From NCBI RefSeq assembly GCF_000373265.1, contig NZ_KB890762.1:630833-694832 (forward strand): a stretch of 64,000 bases of DNA. Reading direction: 5' to 3'. The notes under the pieces are model-generated. The model searched no databases. It was given only the letters and a program-made list of their open reading frames with translations, and was not told where the DNA came from. How positions within the stretch are numbered: the first letter of the stretch is position 1; every line of letters starts with the position of its first letter. Shown here piece after piece: positions 17,598-25,387 of the stretch. A program made the translations under genes and the position numbers. The stretch is from Pontibacter roseus DSM 17521 (GTDB lineage: Bacteria; Bacteroidota; Bacteroidia; Cytophagales; Hymenobacteraceae).

Positions 17598-18185
17598 ATG
17601 TTCACAGGTATAATAGAGGCCATGGGCCAGGTACAGTCCATTAAGGCAGAGGGAACGAACAAACACTTCACCGTTTCGGCGCCTTTCACGCAGGAACTGC
17701 AAGTAGACCAAAGTGTGGCGCATAACGGCATCTGCCTGACGGTGGTGGACATTGCCGGCGAAACCTATACCGTGACTGCCATTGACGAGACGCTCCAAAA
17801 AACAAACCTCAACGCACTACAGGTAGGAGACAAAGTCAACCTGGAGCGCTGCATGAGCGCCAATGGCCGCTTCGACGGCCATATCGTGCAGGGCCATGTG
17901 GACCAGGTGGCTGTTTGCGAGTCGGTGACAGATGAGAACGGAAGTTGGGTATTCACTTTCCGCTACGACCCTTCCTTAGGTAATGTGACTGTGGAGAAAG
18001 GCTCCATCACCGTCAATGGCATCAGCCTGACGGTGGTCAACTCCCAAGAGGACCGTTTTTCAGTGGCCATCATCCCCTATACCTACGAGCATACCAACCT
18101 GCACCAGGTAAAGCCCGGCTCCACCGTCAACTTGGAATTCGACATCATCGGCAAGTACGTAGCGCGACTCCTCAGCAAAAACTAG
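17598..18185 (+). CDS. ribE: Riboflavin synthase, alpha subunit
   Basis: Riboflavin synthase dismutates two molecules of 6,7-dimethyl-8-ribityllumazine to riboflavin. The 195-residue protein starts MFTGIIEAMGQV, the invariant N-terminus that is also the tandem-repeat hallmark. It has two lumazine-binding repeats: the first has VAHNGICLTVVDI and GRFDGHIVQGHVDQVA, the second KGSITVNGISLTVVN and FDIIGKYVARL. No other riboflavin gene and no FMN riboswitch-like leader lies next to it. Its stop is only two bases from the stop of the convergent DUF4249 gene, leaving no room for a separate terminator. Confidence 0.96.
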   Translation: MFTGIIEAMGQVQSIKAEGTNKHFTVSAPFTQELQVDQSVAHNGICLTVVDIAGETYTVTAIDETLQKTNLNALQVGDKVNLERCMSANGRFDGHIVQGHVDQVAVCESVTDENGSWVFTFRYDPSLGNVTVEKGSITVNGISLTVVNSQEDRFSVAIIPYTYEHTNLHQVKPGSTVNLEFDIIGKYVARLLSKN

Positions 18186-18187
18186 CC

Positions 18188-19132
18188 TTACTCTATGATA
18201 ATCTGGTGGTAGGTGACGCCATAGCCACCCCATACACCCATACCGCCCTGTATGTTGGAACGGGTGGTGTTGGGAGAGCCAATGGGGCTGCCGTTGTTGT
18301 TCCGTTCATTCTCCAGGGTATACCAGAAGCGGTAGTGGTCGAGGTCGAGGGCCGCCCAGCGCACCACCACCGTATCCCCTTTACCGAAGTAGCTGTAGGT
18401 GTCCAGGTCTGGGTCCTGTCCGCGAGGTTCGCCACGGTCGAGTGGGTACGAAAGCGCCTGCACACCATTAATGAGTTCATCATTGAAAACGGAGGCGAAA
18501 TAACCGGGGTAGAAGGGCTCGCTGTTGCGTTTGGTGAAGTAGCGCACGCTGTTACCCAGTGTGTCGGGGTCGCGGTAGCGGTAGAAGAGGGTGAACAGGC
18601 TGTCCTGGTCTGGGTCGGGGTGCGGCTGCAGGAAGAGCGCATCCAGCGGGTTCAGCTGCGGAATGGTGGTAGAGGCAGACAGCACCCGCCCTTCGTGGCT
18701 GATGCGCAGCTGGTAACTCTTACCCACCTCGCCTAACAACTCCCTAGATGTATAGACATAGAAGATAAAGCCACTGCCGTTGGTGAGTTGGTCCTCCGGT
18801 ATGCCATACTGCTCCGACACCACGCGGCGGAGTTCCGACCAGAAGGCTGCGGCAGGGATTTCCTCTAAGGTATAGCTGCGGCCTCCGCTCGACACCACCA
18901 CCTGCGCCCCATGCACAAAACCTGCTTCGGTATCGGCAGGCGAAAAGCCTTCGAACACGGGCAGGCTGCGCGTGAGCACCACCACCGGCGGTGCCCCTTG
19001 CTCTATGTGCCCCTCCACCACCAGTTGCTCCTGTCCTTCAGGTATATCCAGCGTTAGGTTCTCTTCGCAGGAAGCGAGAGAAAAGAGCAGGAGCAACAAC
19101 AGAATATTTATCAAACGCATAAGCATCACCAT
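18188..19132 (-). CDS. DUF4249 lipoprotein, partner of the TonB receptor
   Basis: The 314-residue protein begins with a hydrophobic signal and lipobox LASC (Cys near residue 22). DUF4249 features follow: LVVEGHIEQGAPPVVVLTRS at the start, GKSYQLRISHEGRVLSASTTIPQ in the middle, and DLDHYRFWYTLE near the C-terminus, with IQGGMGVWGGYG at the end. DUF4249 lipoproteins sit beside TonB-dependent receptors in Bacteroidota and may help bind the ligand at the cell surface; the ligand is unknown. The receptor stop TGA overlaps an ATG at 19126, with further ATGs at 19132 and 19120, so the two genes are translationally coupled and the exact start is open. Confidence 0.88.
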   Translation of the reverse strand: MVMLMRLINILLLLLLFSLASCEENLTLDIPEGQEQLVVEGHIEQGAPPVVVLTRSLPVFEGFSPADTEAGFVHGAQVVVSSGGRSYTLEEIPAAAFWSELRRVVSEQYGIPEDQLTNGSGFIFYVYTSRELLGEVGKSYQLRISHEGRVLSASTTIPQLNPLDALFLQPHPDPDQDSLFTLFYRYRDPDTLGNSVRYFTKRNSEPFYPGYFASVFNDELINGVQALSYPLDRGEPRGQDPDLDTYSYFGKGDTVVVRWAALDLDHYRFWYTLENERNNNGSPIGSPNTTRSNIQGGMGVWGGYGVTYHQIIIE

Positions 19133-21498
19133 TTGAAATTGAACGTGACAGACGGCAGTGGGAAAGGTATAAGCGAGACTTTTTTGGCCTGTACCGAGGT
19201 ATCTGTGCTGTAAGGCGGTCCTTCGCTGTCGATGTAGTACAGGAAGGGGTTGCGACGGCCGTAGACGTTGTAAATAGCGAAGGTCCAGCTCGACTGTAGC
19301 CTGCCATAGGATTTTCCATCTAAAGTGGCCGACAAATCGAGCCGGTGGAAAGGCTGCATACGGAAACTGTTGCGGTCGCCATACTGGTAATTCACCGTTC
19401 CTTCAATGAGGTAGCGCCGCTCGGGCATGGTGGTGGCTTGTCCGGTGCCGTACACAAAACTCCCGCCAAAGGTCCAGCGCGGGTTCAGCTTAAAAGTGCC
19501 CACCAGCGAGACGTCGTGCCGCCGGTCAAAGCGGGCGGGGAAGGCGCGGCTCTGGTTAATGCCAGCGAAGGTGCGGTCGGTCCAGGATAAGGTATAGCCG
19601 AACCACCCTTGCAAATCGCCGTAGTTTTTGCGCAGGAAAAGTTCCACCCCATAGGACTCGCCGCTGCCCTGCACAAATTCATACTCTAGGTCTCGGTTAG
19701 AGGGGCCTGCCACAAATCCCTCGCGGTACTCCAGCTGATTTTCCATGGTCTTGTAGTAAAGCTCCACCGAGCCTTCGTACATGTTCTGGCGGAAGCTTTG
19801 GAAATATCCGGCTGCATATTGGGTGGCCCGCTGCGGCTCCACGATGGCCGAGCTCGGCACCCACACATCCAATGGCAAAGTAGTATAGGCATTGGAGACC
19901 AGGTGCAGGTACTGCGCCGAACGGGTATAGCTGGCTTTCACAGAGGAGGAGGCACTCAAGGTATAGCGCACCGATACACGAGGCTCGAAGGCCATAAAGT
20001 CCTTCACGCGCTCACCCGCCGCATACACCACCGAGTCTGTGGCCCGTTGATTATCATCGAATTCATAAAAAGTGAACGGCCCCATCTGCACGAAATAACT
20101 GCCCCGCAGCCCCAGGCTCAGCAGGAGCCGGTCGGTTACGTTCCAGTCATCAGACAGGTATAGCGCAGCCTGGTGCGCCGATTTGGAGAGGATGCGGTCC
20201 GTCGAGAACACATCGCCCTCGGCCGTTTCGGCGCTGCCGGTGCGCGGGCGCAGGGTATGGTGGGTATAGTGCAGTCCGTATTCCAGCTGATGCCGCACCG
20301 AAGGGGTATAGACGAAATCTGCTCTCAGGCTATAGTCCCGCACGCCCGTCTCCACGGTGGTGGTGATGTCGCCGAAGTCCCAATCAAAGTTGAAGGCGTA
20401 GTCGCTCAGGATGCCAGAGACATCTACCTGATGCCCATCAGAGAAGCGGTGGTTCCAGCGGGCCGTGGCGGCGGCGTTGCCCCATTGGAAATCCGCCACA
20501 AACTTGCCAGAGGAGAGCTTGAGCGAACCAACATCCTTGCCGTAGTAGCCGCTCAGGTATAGCCGGTCCTTGGGCGACAAGGTATAGGAGAGCTTGCCGT
20601 TGAAGTCATAGAAATAATACGGTACGCCACCTTGCTCCGTGTTGCGCAACAAAGGACTGAACAAAACATCCACATAAGTGCGGCGGGCGGAGAAAATGAA
20701 AGCGGCCTTGTCCTTCACCAAAGGCCCCTGCACGCTCAGGCGGGAGGCTATGAGGCCGATTCCGCCTTCGGCCTGCAGGCTGTCTGGGCTGCCTTCGCGC
20801 ATCTCCACGTCCAGCACTGAAGAAAGCCTACCGCCATACCTGGCCGGCATGTTGCCTTTGATAAGCGTAGCATTGCTAATGGCGTCGCTGTTGAAGACGG
20901 AGAAGAAGTTGAATAAATGCCCAGGATTGTATACCACTGCCTGGTCGAGCTGCACGAGGTTCTGGTCCGCCCCGCCGCCGCGTACGTAAAAACCCGTGTT
21001 TCCTTCACCACCCGACTGCACACCCGGCAGCAGCTGCACGGTTTTCATGATATCCGTCTCCCCAAACAGCACAGGCAGTGTTTTGACAGACTCCATCGGG
21101 ATATCCAATTCCCCCATGACGGCTGTCTGGGTGATGGGCTTGAGCCGCGTGCCGATTACCTCCACTTCGTTGGTACTATAACTGACCGGCTTCAGCCGCA
21201 GGTCCTGTGTCTCGTTCCGGAAAAGCAATAAGGTGAGTTCTTGCTCCTCATAGCCAATGTACCGCACCAACAAGGTATAGCTTCCCGGCGGAGCGACCAT
21301 ACTGTAGCGCCCATCGGGTTCTGAAACGGATCCTACCGAAGGCCGCTCTTTCAGGCTGACAGAGGCTCCGGCCAAGGGCTCACCTGTGCCTGCATCCAGC
21401 ACCCGGCCGCGCAACACAAAGCCATCCTGTGCCCAGACCGACGGCGCAGACAGCAGGATAAAGGCCAAAAGAAGGTATAAGAAGTGTCGTAGTCGCAA
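19126..21498 (-). CDS. TonB-dependent receptor with carboxypeptidase-like regulatory domain
   Basis: The 790-residue outer-membrane protein has a signal peptide (cleavage near SVWA/QDG, about residue 23). A carboxypeptidase-D-regulatory-like domain covers about 27-110 (LRGRVLDAGTGEPLAGASVSL). A plug domain is near 120-230 (QLLPGVQSGGEGNTGFYVRG and GRLSSVLDVEMREG). A beta-barrel follows to the C-terminal VTFNFKW, whose last aromatic residue is expected for barrel assembly. It imports a ligand using TonB energy; the ligand cannot be named. Its partner is DUF4249, not SusD, so it is not a classical polysaccharide locus. The gene carries about eight copies of the iterated octamer. Confidence 0.92.
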   Translation of the reverse strand: MRLRHFLYLLLAFILLSAPSVWAQDGFVLRGRVLDAGTGEPLAGASVSLKERPSVGSVSEPDGRYSMVAPPGSYTLLVRYIGYEEQELTLLLFRNETQDLRLKPVSYSTNEVEVIGTRLKPITQTAVMGELDIPMESVKTLPVLFGETDIMKTVQLLPGVQSGGEGNTGFYVRGGGADQNLVQLDQAVVYNPGHLFNFFSVFNSDAISNATLIKGNMPARYGGRLSSVLDVEMREGSPDSLQAEGGIGLIASRLSVQGPLVKDKAAFIFSARRTYVDVLFSPLLRNTEQGGVPYYFYDFNGKLSYTLSPKDRLYLSGYYGKDVGSLKLSSGKFVADFQWGNAAATARWNHRFSDGHQVDVSGILSDYAFNFDWDFGDITTTVETGVRDYSLRADFVYTPSVRHQLEYGLHYTHHTLRPRTGSAETAEGDVFSTDRILSKSAHQAALYLSDDWNVTDRLLLSLGLRGSYFVQMGPFTFYEFDDNQRATDSVVYAAGERVKDFMAFEPRVSVRYTLSASSSVKASYTRSAQYLHLVSNAYTTLPLDVWVPSSAIVEPQRATQYAAGYFQSFRQNMYEGSVELYYKTMENQLEYREGFVAGPSNRDLEYEFVQGSGESYGVELFLRKNYGDLQGWFGYTLSWTDRTFAGINQSRAFPARFDRRHDVSLVGTFKLNPRWTFGGSFVYGTGQATTMPERRYLIEGTVNYQYGDRNSFRMQPFHRLDLSATLDGKSYGRLQSSWTFAIYNVYGRRNPFLYYIDSEGPPYSTDTSVQAKKVSLIPFPLPSVTFNFKW

Positions 21499-21541
21499 AA
21501 CCGGGAATCAACTGTTCTAACAATACGTCAGAAACAGCGGA

Positions 21542-22129
21542 CTATGACGAAGGTTTGAGCTGAAAGCGGGTATATTTTCGGAGCCAGAACCGGTAGCCCA
21601 CCACTGCCAGCATAGCCGTGCCGGTGCCCACCAAGGCGCCTCCTATAATGTCGCCCGGAAAATGCACCCCCAGGTAGATGCGGCTGTACGAGACCAACGC
21701 TGCCCAGACCACCAGCAGGATTTTAAACACCAGGTAGCGGTCAGAAAGAATCAGGTTGAAGAACACCGCCAGCGCGAAGCCTGTGGAGGCATGGGACGAG
21801 AGAAAACCAAATTTGCCTCCGCAGCCCTGCACGATATTCACCAGCGCCGAGAGCTCCGGATCGTGGCAAGGACGCAATCGGGCAAAGTATGGCTTGAAAA
21901 TGCCGGAAGCCACATAATCCGCCAGACCTATGCCGACAACCGCCATCAGGAGCATGGGAATGCTCTGCAACCGGTAGCGGTACACGATGTAGCCTACCAA
22001 AAGAAGGTAAAAGGGAATCCAGAAATATTTGTTCGAGACCGTGACCATGACGGTGTCCCAGAAGGGACTGTGCTGGTCGTTCAGGTATAGGAACAGCTCC
22101 TGGTCCAGCTTCTCCAATCGTTCCAGCAT
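21542..22129 (-). CDS. PAP2-family phosphatase (membrane)
   Basis: The 195-residue inner-membrane protein has all three PAP2 signature blocks: KPYFARLRPC (K-x6-RP), LSSHASTGFA (PSGH-like, here SSHAS), and SRIYLGVHFPGD (SR-x5-H-x3-D). Five or six hydrophobic helices surround them, for example YFWIPFYLLLVGYIVYRY. Members remove phosphate from phosphatidic acid, undecaprenyl pyrophosphate or lipid A; which one applies here is unknown. I place the start at the ATG 22129, one base after the hemF stop; a TTG at 22138 is the alternative. It probably shares a transcript with hemF. Confidence 0.9.
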   Translation of the reverse strand: MLERLEKLDQELFLYLNDQHSPFWDTVMVTVSNKYFWIPFYLLLVGYIVYRYRLQSIPMLLMAVVGIGLADYVASGIFKPYFARLRPCHDPELSALVNIVQGCGGKFGFLSSHASTGFALAVFFNLILSDRYLVFKILLVVWAALVSYSRIYLGVHFPGDIIGGALVGTGTAMLAVVGYRFWLRKYTRFQLKPSS

Positions 22130-22130
22130 A

Positions 22131-23030
22131 TCAGGCAATGTTTATCCAGTCAATTTCCTTTTTGAGGTAGCCCAGCGTCCTTTCCTCTGGTCCGCCCGGC
22201 TCTGGCTTGTGGTTGTACACCCAGGAGGCATGCTGGGGAAGGCTCATCAGGATGGATTCGATGCGCCCGTTGGTGGCCAGCCCGAACTTGGTGCCACGGT
22301 CATAGACCAGATTGAACTCCACATAGCGGCCACGCCGGATGAGCTGCCACTGCTTCTCGCGCTCACCGTAAGGTAAATCACGGTTCTGGTTGATGATGGA
22401 GGTATAGAAAGGGGCGAAGGCGTAGGCCACATCGCGCACAAAAGCAAAGCGCTCTTCCATGCTGATTTGGTCGGTCGCCATCAGGCGGTCAAAGAAAATG
22501 CCGCCCACGCCACGGGTCTCCTTGCGGTGCTCGTTGTAAAAGTAGTCATCGGCCCATTTCTTGAACTCGGGGTAATAGGAGGGGTGGTGTTTGTCGCATA
22601 CCGCCTTCATAGCCTGGTGGAACTCCCGCGCCTGCTGCACATCCACATAAATAGGAGTGAGGTCTATGCCGCCGCCAAACCAGGCCTTGCCATCGCCGGC
22701 TTCAAAATAGCGCACGTTCATGTGCGTAATGGGCACCATGGGACTGTGCGGGTGCATCACCACCGACACGCCCGTGGCGAAGTACTTGGGGTCAGGCATC
22801 TGGAGCATCTGCAGGAACTGGGGCGACAACTCGCCCTGCACCGCTGAGAAGTTGACACCGCCTTTCTCGAGCACGTTGCCGTTTTCGATGATGCGCGAAA
22901 TGCCGCCACCGCCCTGTTCGTGCTGCCACTCATCCTTTTGGAAAGTGGTGCCGCCGTCGCAGTTTTCCAGGTCACGCACCAGGTCCAGCTGGAACTGGCG
23001 CATAAAGGCTTCAACTTCTTCTCTGAACAT
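22131..23030 (-). CDS. hemF: Oxygen-dependent coproporphyrinogen III oxidase
   Basis: HemF decarboxylates coproporphyrinogen III to protoporphyrinogen IX using O2 in haem synthesis. The 299-residue protein has GGGGISRIIENGNVLEKGGVN near the start, MHPHSPMVPITHMNVRYFE, FGGGIDLTPIYVD, HRKETRGVGGIFFD and the C-terminal GGPEERTLGYLKKEIDW, all hallmarks of the family. I chose the ATG at 23030 (MFREEVEAFMRQF); the frame extends to a TTG at 23057 but with an unlikely Cys-rich leader. It is divergent from the E1 gene; the 196 bases between hold an inverted pair of the iterated octamer. An O2-dependent enzyme implies aerobic growth. Confidence 0.96.
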   Translation of the reverse strand: MFREEVEAFMRQFQLDLVRDLENCDGGTTFQKDEWQHEQGGGGISRIIENGNVLEKGGVNFSAVQGELSPQFLQMLQMPDPKYFATGVSVVMHPHSPMVPITHMNVRYFEAGDGKAWFGGGIDLTPIYVDVQQAREFHQAMKAVCDKHHPSYYPEFKKWADDYFYNEHRKETRGVGGIFFDRLMATDQISMEERFAFVRDVAYAFAPFYTSIINQNRDLPYGEREKQWQLIRRGRYVEFNLVYDRGTKFGLATNGRIESILMSLPQHASWVYNHKPEPGGPEERTLGYLKKEIDWINIA

Positions 23031-23080
23031 TTTACAGTCGTTACATGTATGACACAAGACACCAGAATTTTGGCTCGCCG

Positions 23081-23104
23081 CTATACCTGGAAAACAAGGT
23101 ATAG
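23081..23104. repeat. Inverted pair of the iterated octamer upstream of hemF
   Basis: CTATACCT (23081-23088) and AGGTATAG (23097-23104) face each other across eight bases in the hemF/E1 divergent region. Confidence 0.75.
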
Positions 23105-23226
23105 GGCTTTGGGCTCAAATTCAAACCACAAAATTACCAAATAAAGCCCGCTCTACCGAACCTTCTCCAGGATTTTAGAAGTAGGGCTTTATTTAGTATC
23201 TTCGGCCAATAACACAAGCGCAACCT

Positions 23227-25305
23227 ATGTCCAAAGAACTGATGGAGGCCTTTAAGATTGACACAGCGATTCTTAAGAAAGCCTACCGCCTGATGATAAC
23301 TGCCAAGACCATGGCAGACACCTACGAAGAAAACAAAACCATCTGCAGCAAGTACGTACACAGCACCTCACGGGGCCACGAAGCCATACAACTGGCGACG
23401 GCCTTCCAGCTGAAGCCCTACGACTATGCGGCCCTCTACTACCGCGACGACTCCATGTTGCTGGGTATCGGTATGCAGCCCTATGAGCTCATGCTGCAGC
23501 TGATGGCCAAGGCCGGCGACCCATTCTCGGGTGGCCGTACCTACTACGGTCATCCCTCGCTGCGCCGCGAAGGCTTCCCGACCATCCCACACCAAAGTTC
23601 CGCCACCGGTATGCAGGCCATTCCGGCAACAGGTATGGCACACGCCATCGCTTATTTTGAATCGCAGGGGCTGTCACAGCCTGAGGAGAAGCCGGTGGTG
23701 CTTTGCTCGCTGGGAGACGGGTCTGTGACGGAGGGCGAAGTGGCTGAGGCTTTCCAGATGGCGGTACTCAAGAACCTGCCCATCGTATACCTGGTACAGG
23801 ACAACGATTGGGGCATATCGGCCACCGGCAAAGAGATGCGCGCCATGGATGCCTATGAATATGCAGCCGGCTTTAAAGGTATGGAGCGCCTCCGCGTGAA
23901 CGGCTCCGACTTCGCTGAGTCATATGAGGGTATGCGCATCGCCTTTGAATATGCGCGGGAAGTACGAAAGCCCATTCTGGTACATGCCAAAGTGCCGCTG
24001 CTGGGCCACCATACCTCCGGCGTGCGCCGGGAGTGGTACCGGGGAAACAACCTGCAGGAGCACAGCGTGAACGACCCTATACCGAAACTACGCCAGGCGT
24101 TGCTGGAAGCGGATGTCACGTCTGAGGAAGTAGAATGGCTGGAGAATGAAGCCCGTAAGACGGTAGCCGAAGATTACCAGCGCGCCCTTGACGCACCCGT
24201 ACCGGACCCCAGCACCTTCGACCAGCATGAGTTTGCCCCTACGCCAGTGACAGAGGAAACAGGTGAACGTAACCCCGCCGGTGCAGAGAAAACCATCATG
24301 GTAGACGCGGCGCTACATGCCGTGGACGACATCCTGCGCACCTATCCGGAAGCCTTGTTCTACGGCCAGGACGTAGGAGGGGAGCTAGGTGGTGTGTTCC
24401 GGGAAGCAGCCTTGCTAGCCAAGAAATATGGAGACTCGCGCGTGTTCAACACGCCCATCCAAGAAGCTTACATTGTGGGTTCTACAGCCGGTATGTCCGC
24501 GGTAGGAGCCAAGGCTATTGTGGAGATACAGTTCGCCGATTACATATGGCCTGCCATGAACCAGCTGGTAGAGGAGCTTTCCAAGAGCTGCTACCTGTCC
24601 ATGGGTAAGTTCCCGGTGCAGTCGCTGATACGGGTACCCATTGGGGCCTACGGCGGGGGCGGGCCCTACCACTCTGGTAGCATTGAATCCACTTTGCTGA
24701 CCATACGCGGCATCAAGGTAGTATACCCGAGCAACGCTGCCGATATGAAAGGACTGATGAAAGCTGCCTTCCTGGACCCCAACCCGGTTGTCATGCTGGA
24801 GCACAAAGGCCTTTACTGGTCTAAAGTCGCCGGTACGGATGACGCCAAAACCGTGGAGCCGGACGAGGATTACATCCTGCCACTGGGCAAAGCCAACATA
24901 GTGCAACAGGCCAGCGACGAAGCATTGCGAATGGGGAACAGCATGACGGTCATCACCTACGGTATGGGCGTCTACTGGGCCAAGGCCGCTTCCAGGAAGT
25001 TCAATGGCAGCGTGGAAATACTTGACTTGCGCACGCTCAACCCACTCGACTTCGAGGCGGTGGTAGCCTCTGTCCGCCGCCATGGTAAGGCTTTGGTACT
25101 GACAGAGGAGCCGTTGATGAACTCCTTCGCTGAGTCACTAGCCGGGCGTATCTCCAAAGAGTGTTTCCAGCAGCTCGATGCGCCGGTCTATACCTTGGGT
25201 GCCGCCAACCTGCCGGCCATACCGCTCAACGTGGAGTTGGAGAAGATGATGCTACCGAACCCCGACAAAGTAGCCGCGGCCATGGAGGAACTCCTGAACT
25301 ATTAA
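23227..25305 (+). CDS. 2-oxoacid dehydrogenase E1, alpha and beta fused in one chain
   Basis: The 692-residue protein is a thiamine-diphosphate E1 component that decarboxylates a 2-oxoacid and passes the acyl group to the E2 lipoyl domain. The alpha part (about 1-345) has the TPP motif GDGSVTEGEVAEAFQMAV ending in the Asp-Asn region DNDWGIS, and TSRGHEAIQLA early on. The beta part (about 352-692) has FNTPIQEAYIVGSTAGMSA, EIQFADYIWPAMNQLVEE and YGGGGPYHSGSIE. Branched-chain 2-oxoacids are the most likely substrates because fused E1 proteins of Bacteroidota are annotated that way, but pyruvate is possible. E2 and E3 are not nearby. A strong terminator follows. Confidence 0.9.
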   Translation: MSKELMEAFKIDTAILKKAYRLMITAKTMADTYEENKTICSKYVHSTSRGHEAIQLATAFQLKPYDYAALYYRDDSMLLGIGMQPYELMLQLMAKAGDPFSGGRTYYGHPSLRREGFPTIPHQSSATGMQAIPATGMAHAIAYFESQGLSQPEEKPVVLCSLGDGSVTEGEVAEAFQMAVLKNLPIVYLVQDNDWGISATGKEMRAMDAYEYAAGFKGMERLRVNGSDFAESYEGMRIAFEYAREVRKPILVHAKVPLLGHHTSGVRREWYRGNNLQEHSVNDPIPKLRQALLEADVTSEEVEWLENEARKTVAEDYQRALDAPVPDPSTFDQHEFAPTPVTEETGERNPAGAEKTIMVDAALHAVDDILRTYPEALFYGQDVGGELGGVFREAALLAKKYGDSRVFNTPIQEAYIVGSTAGMSAVGAKAIVEIQFADYIWPAMNQLVEELSKSCYLSMGKFPVQSLIRVPIGAYGGGGPYHSGSIESTLLTIRGIKVVYPSNAADMKGLMKAAFLDPNPVVMLEHKGLYWSKVAGTDDAKTVEPDEDYILPLGKANIVQQASDEALRMGNSMTVITYGMGVYWAKAASRKFNGSVEILDLRTLNPLDFEAVVASVRRHGKALVLTEEPLMNSFAESLAGRISKECFQQLDAPVYTLGAANLPAIPLNVELEKMMLPNPDKVAAAMEELLNY

Positions 25306-25328
25306 ATCAAATCAGGTATAGCAACAAT

Positions 25329-25364
25329 AAAAAAAGCCCTGTCATAAGCGACAGGGCTTTTTTT
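25329..25364 (+). terminator. Rho-independent terminator after the E1 gene
   Basis: AAAAAAAGCCCTGTC (25329-25343) pairs perfectly with GACAGGGCTTTTTTT (25350-25364) around a six-base loop. The U-tract is part of the stem. It may also serve the convergent Omp85 gene. Confidence 0.9.
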
Positions 25365-25387
25365 ATTGGGATTGAATGCTAACAAGG

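Noticed and set aside
18188..21498. Polysaccharide utilisation locus (SusC/SusD)
   Set aside because: The receptor is paired with DUF4249 and not with a SusD protein, and no glycoside hydrolase or polysaccharide regulator is nearby.
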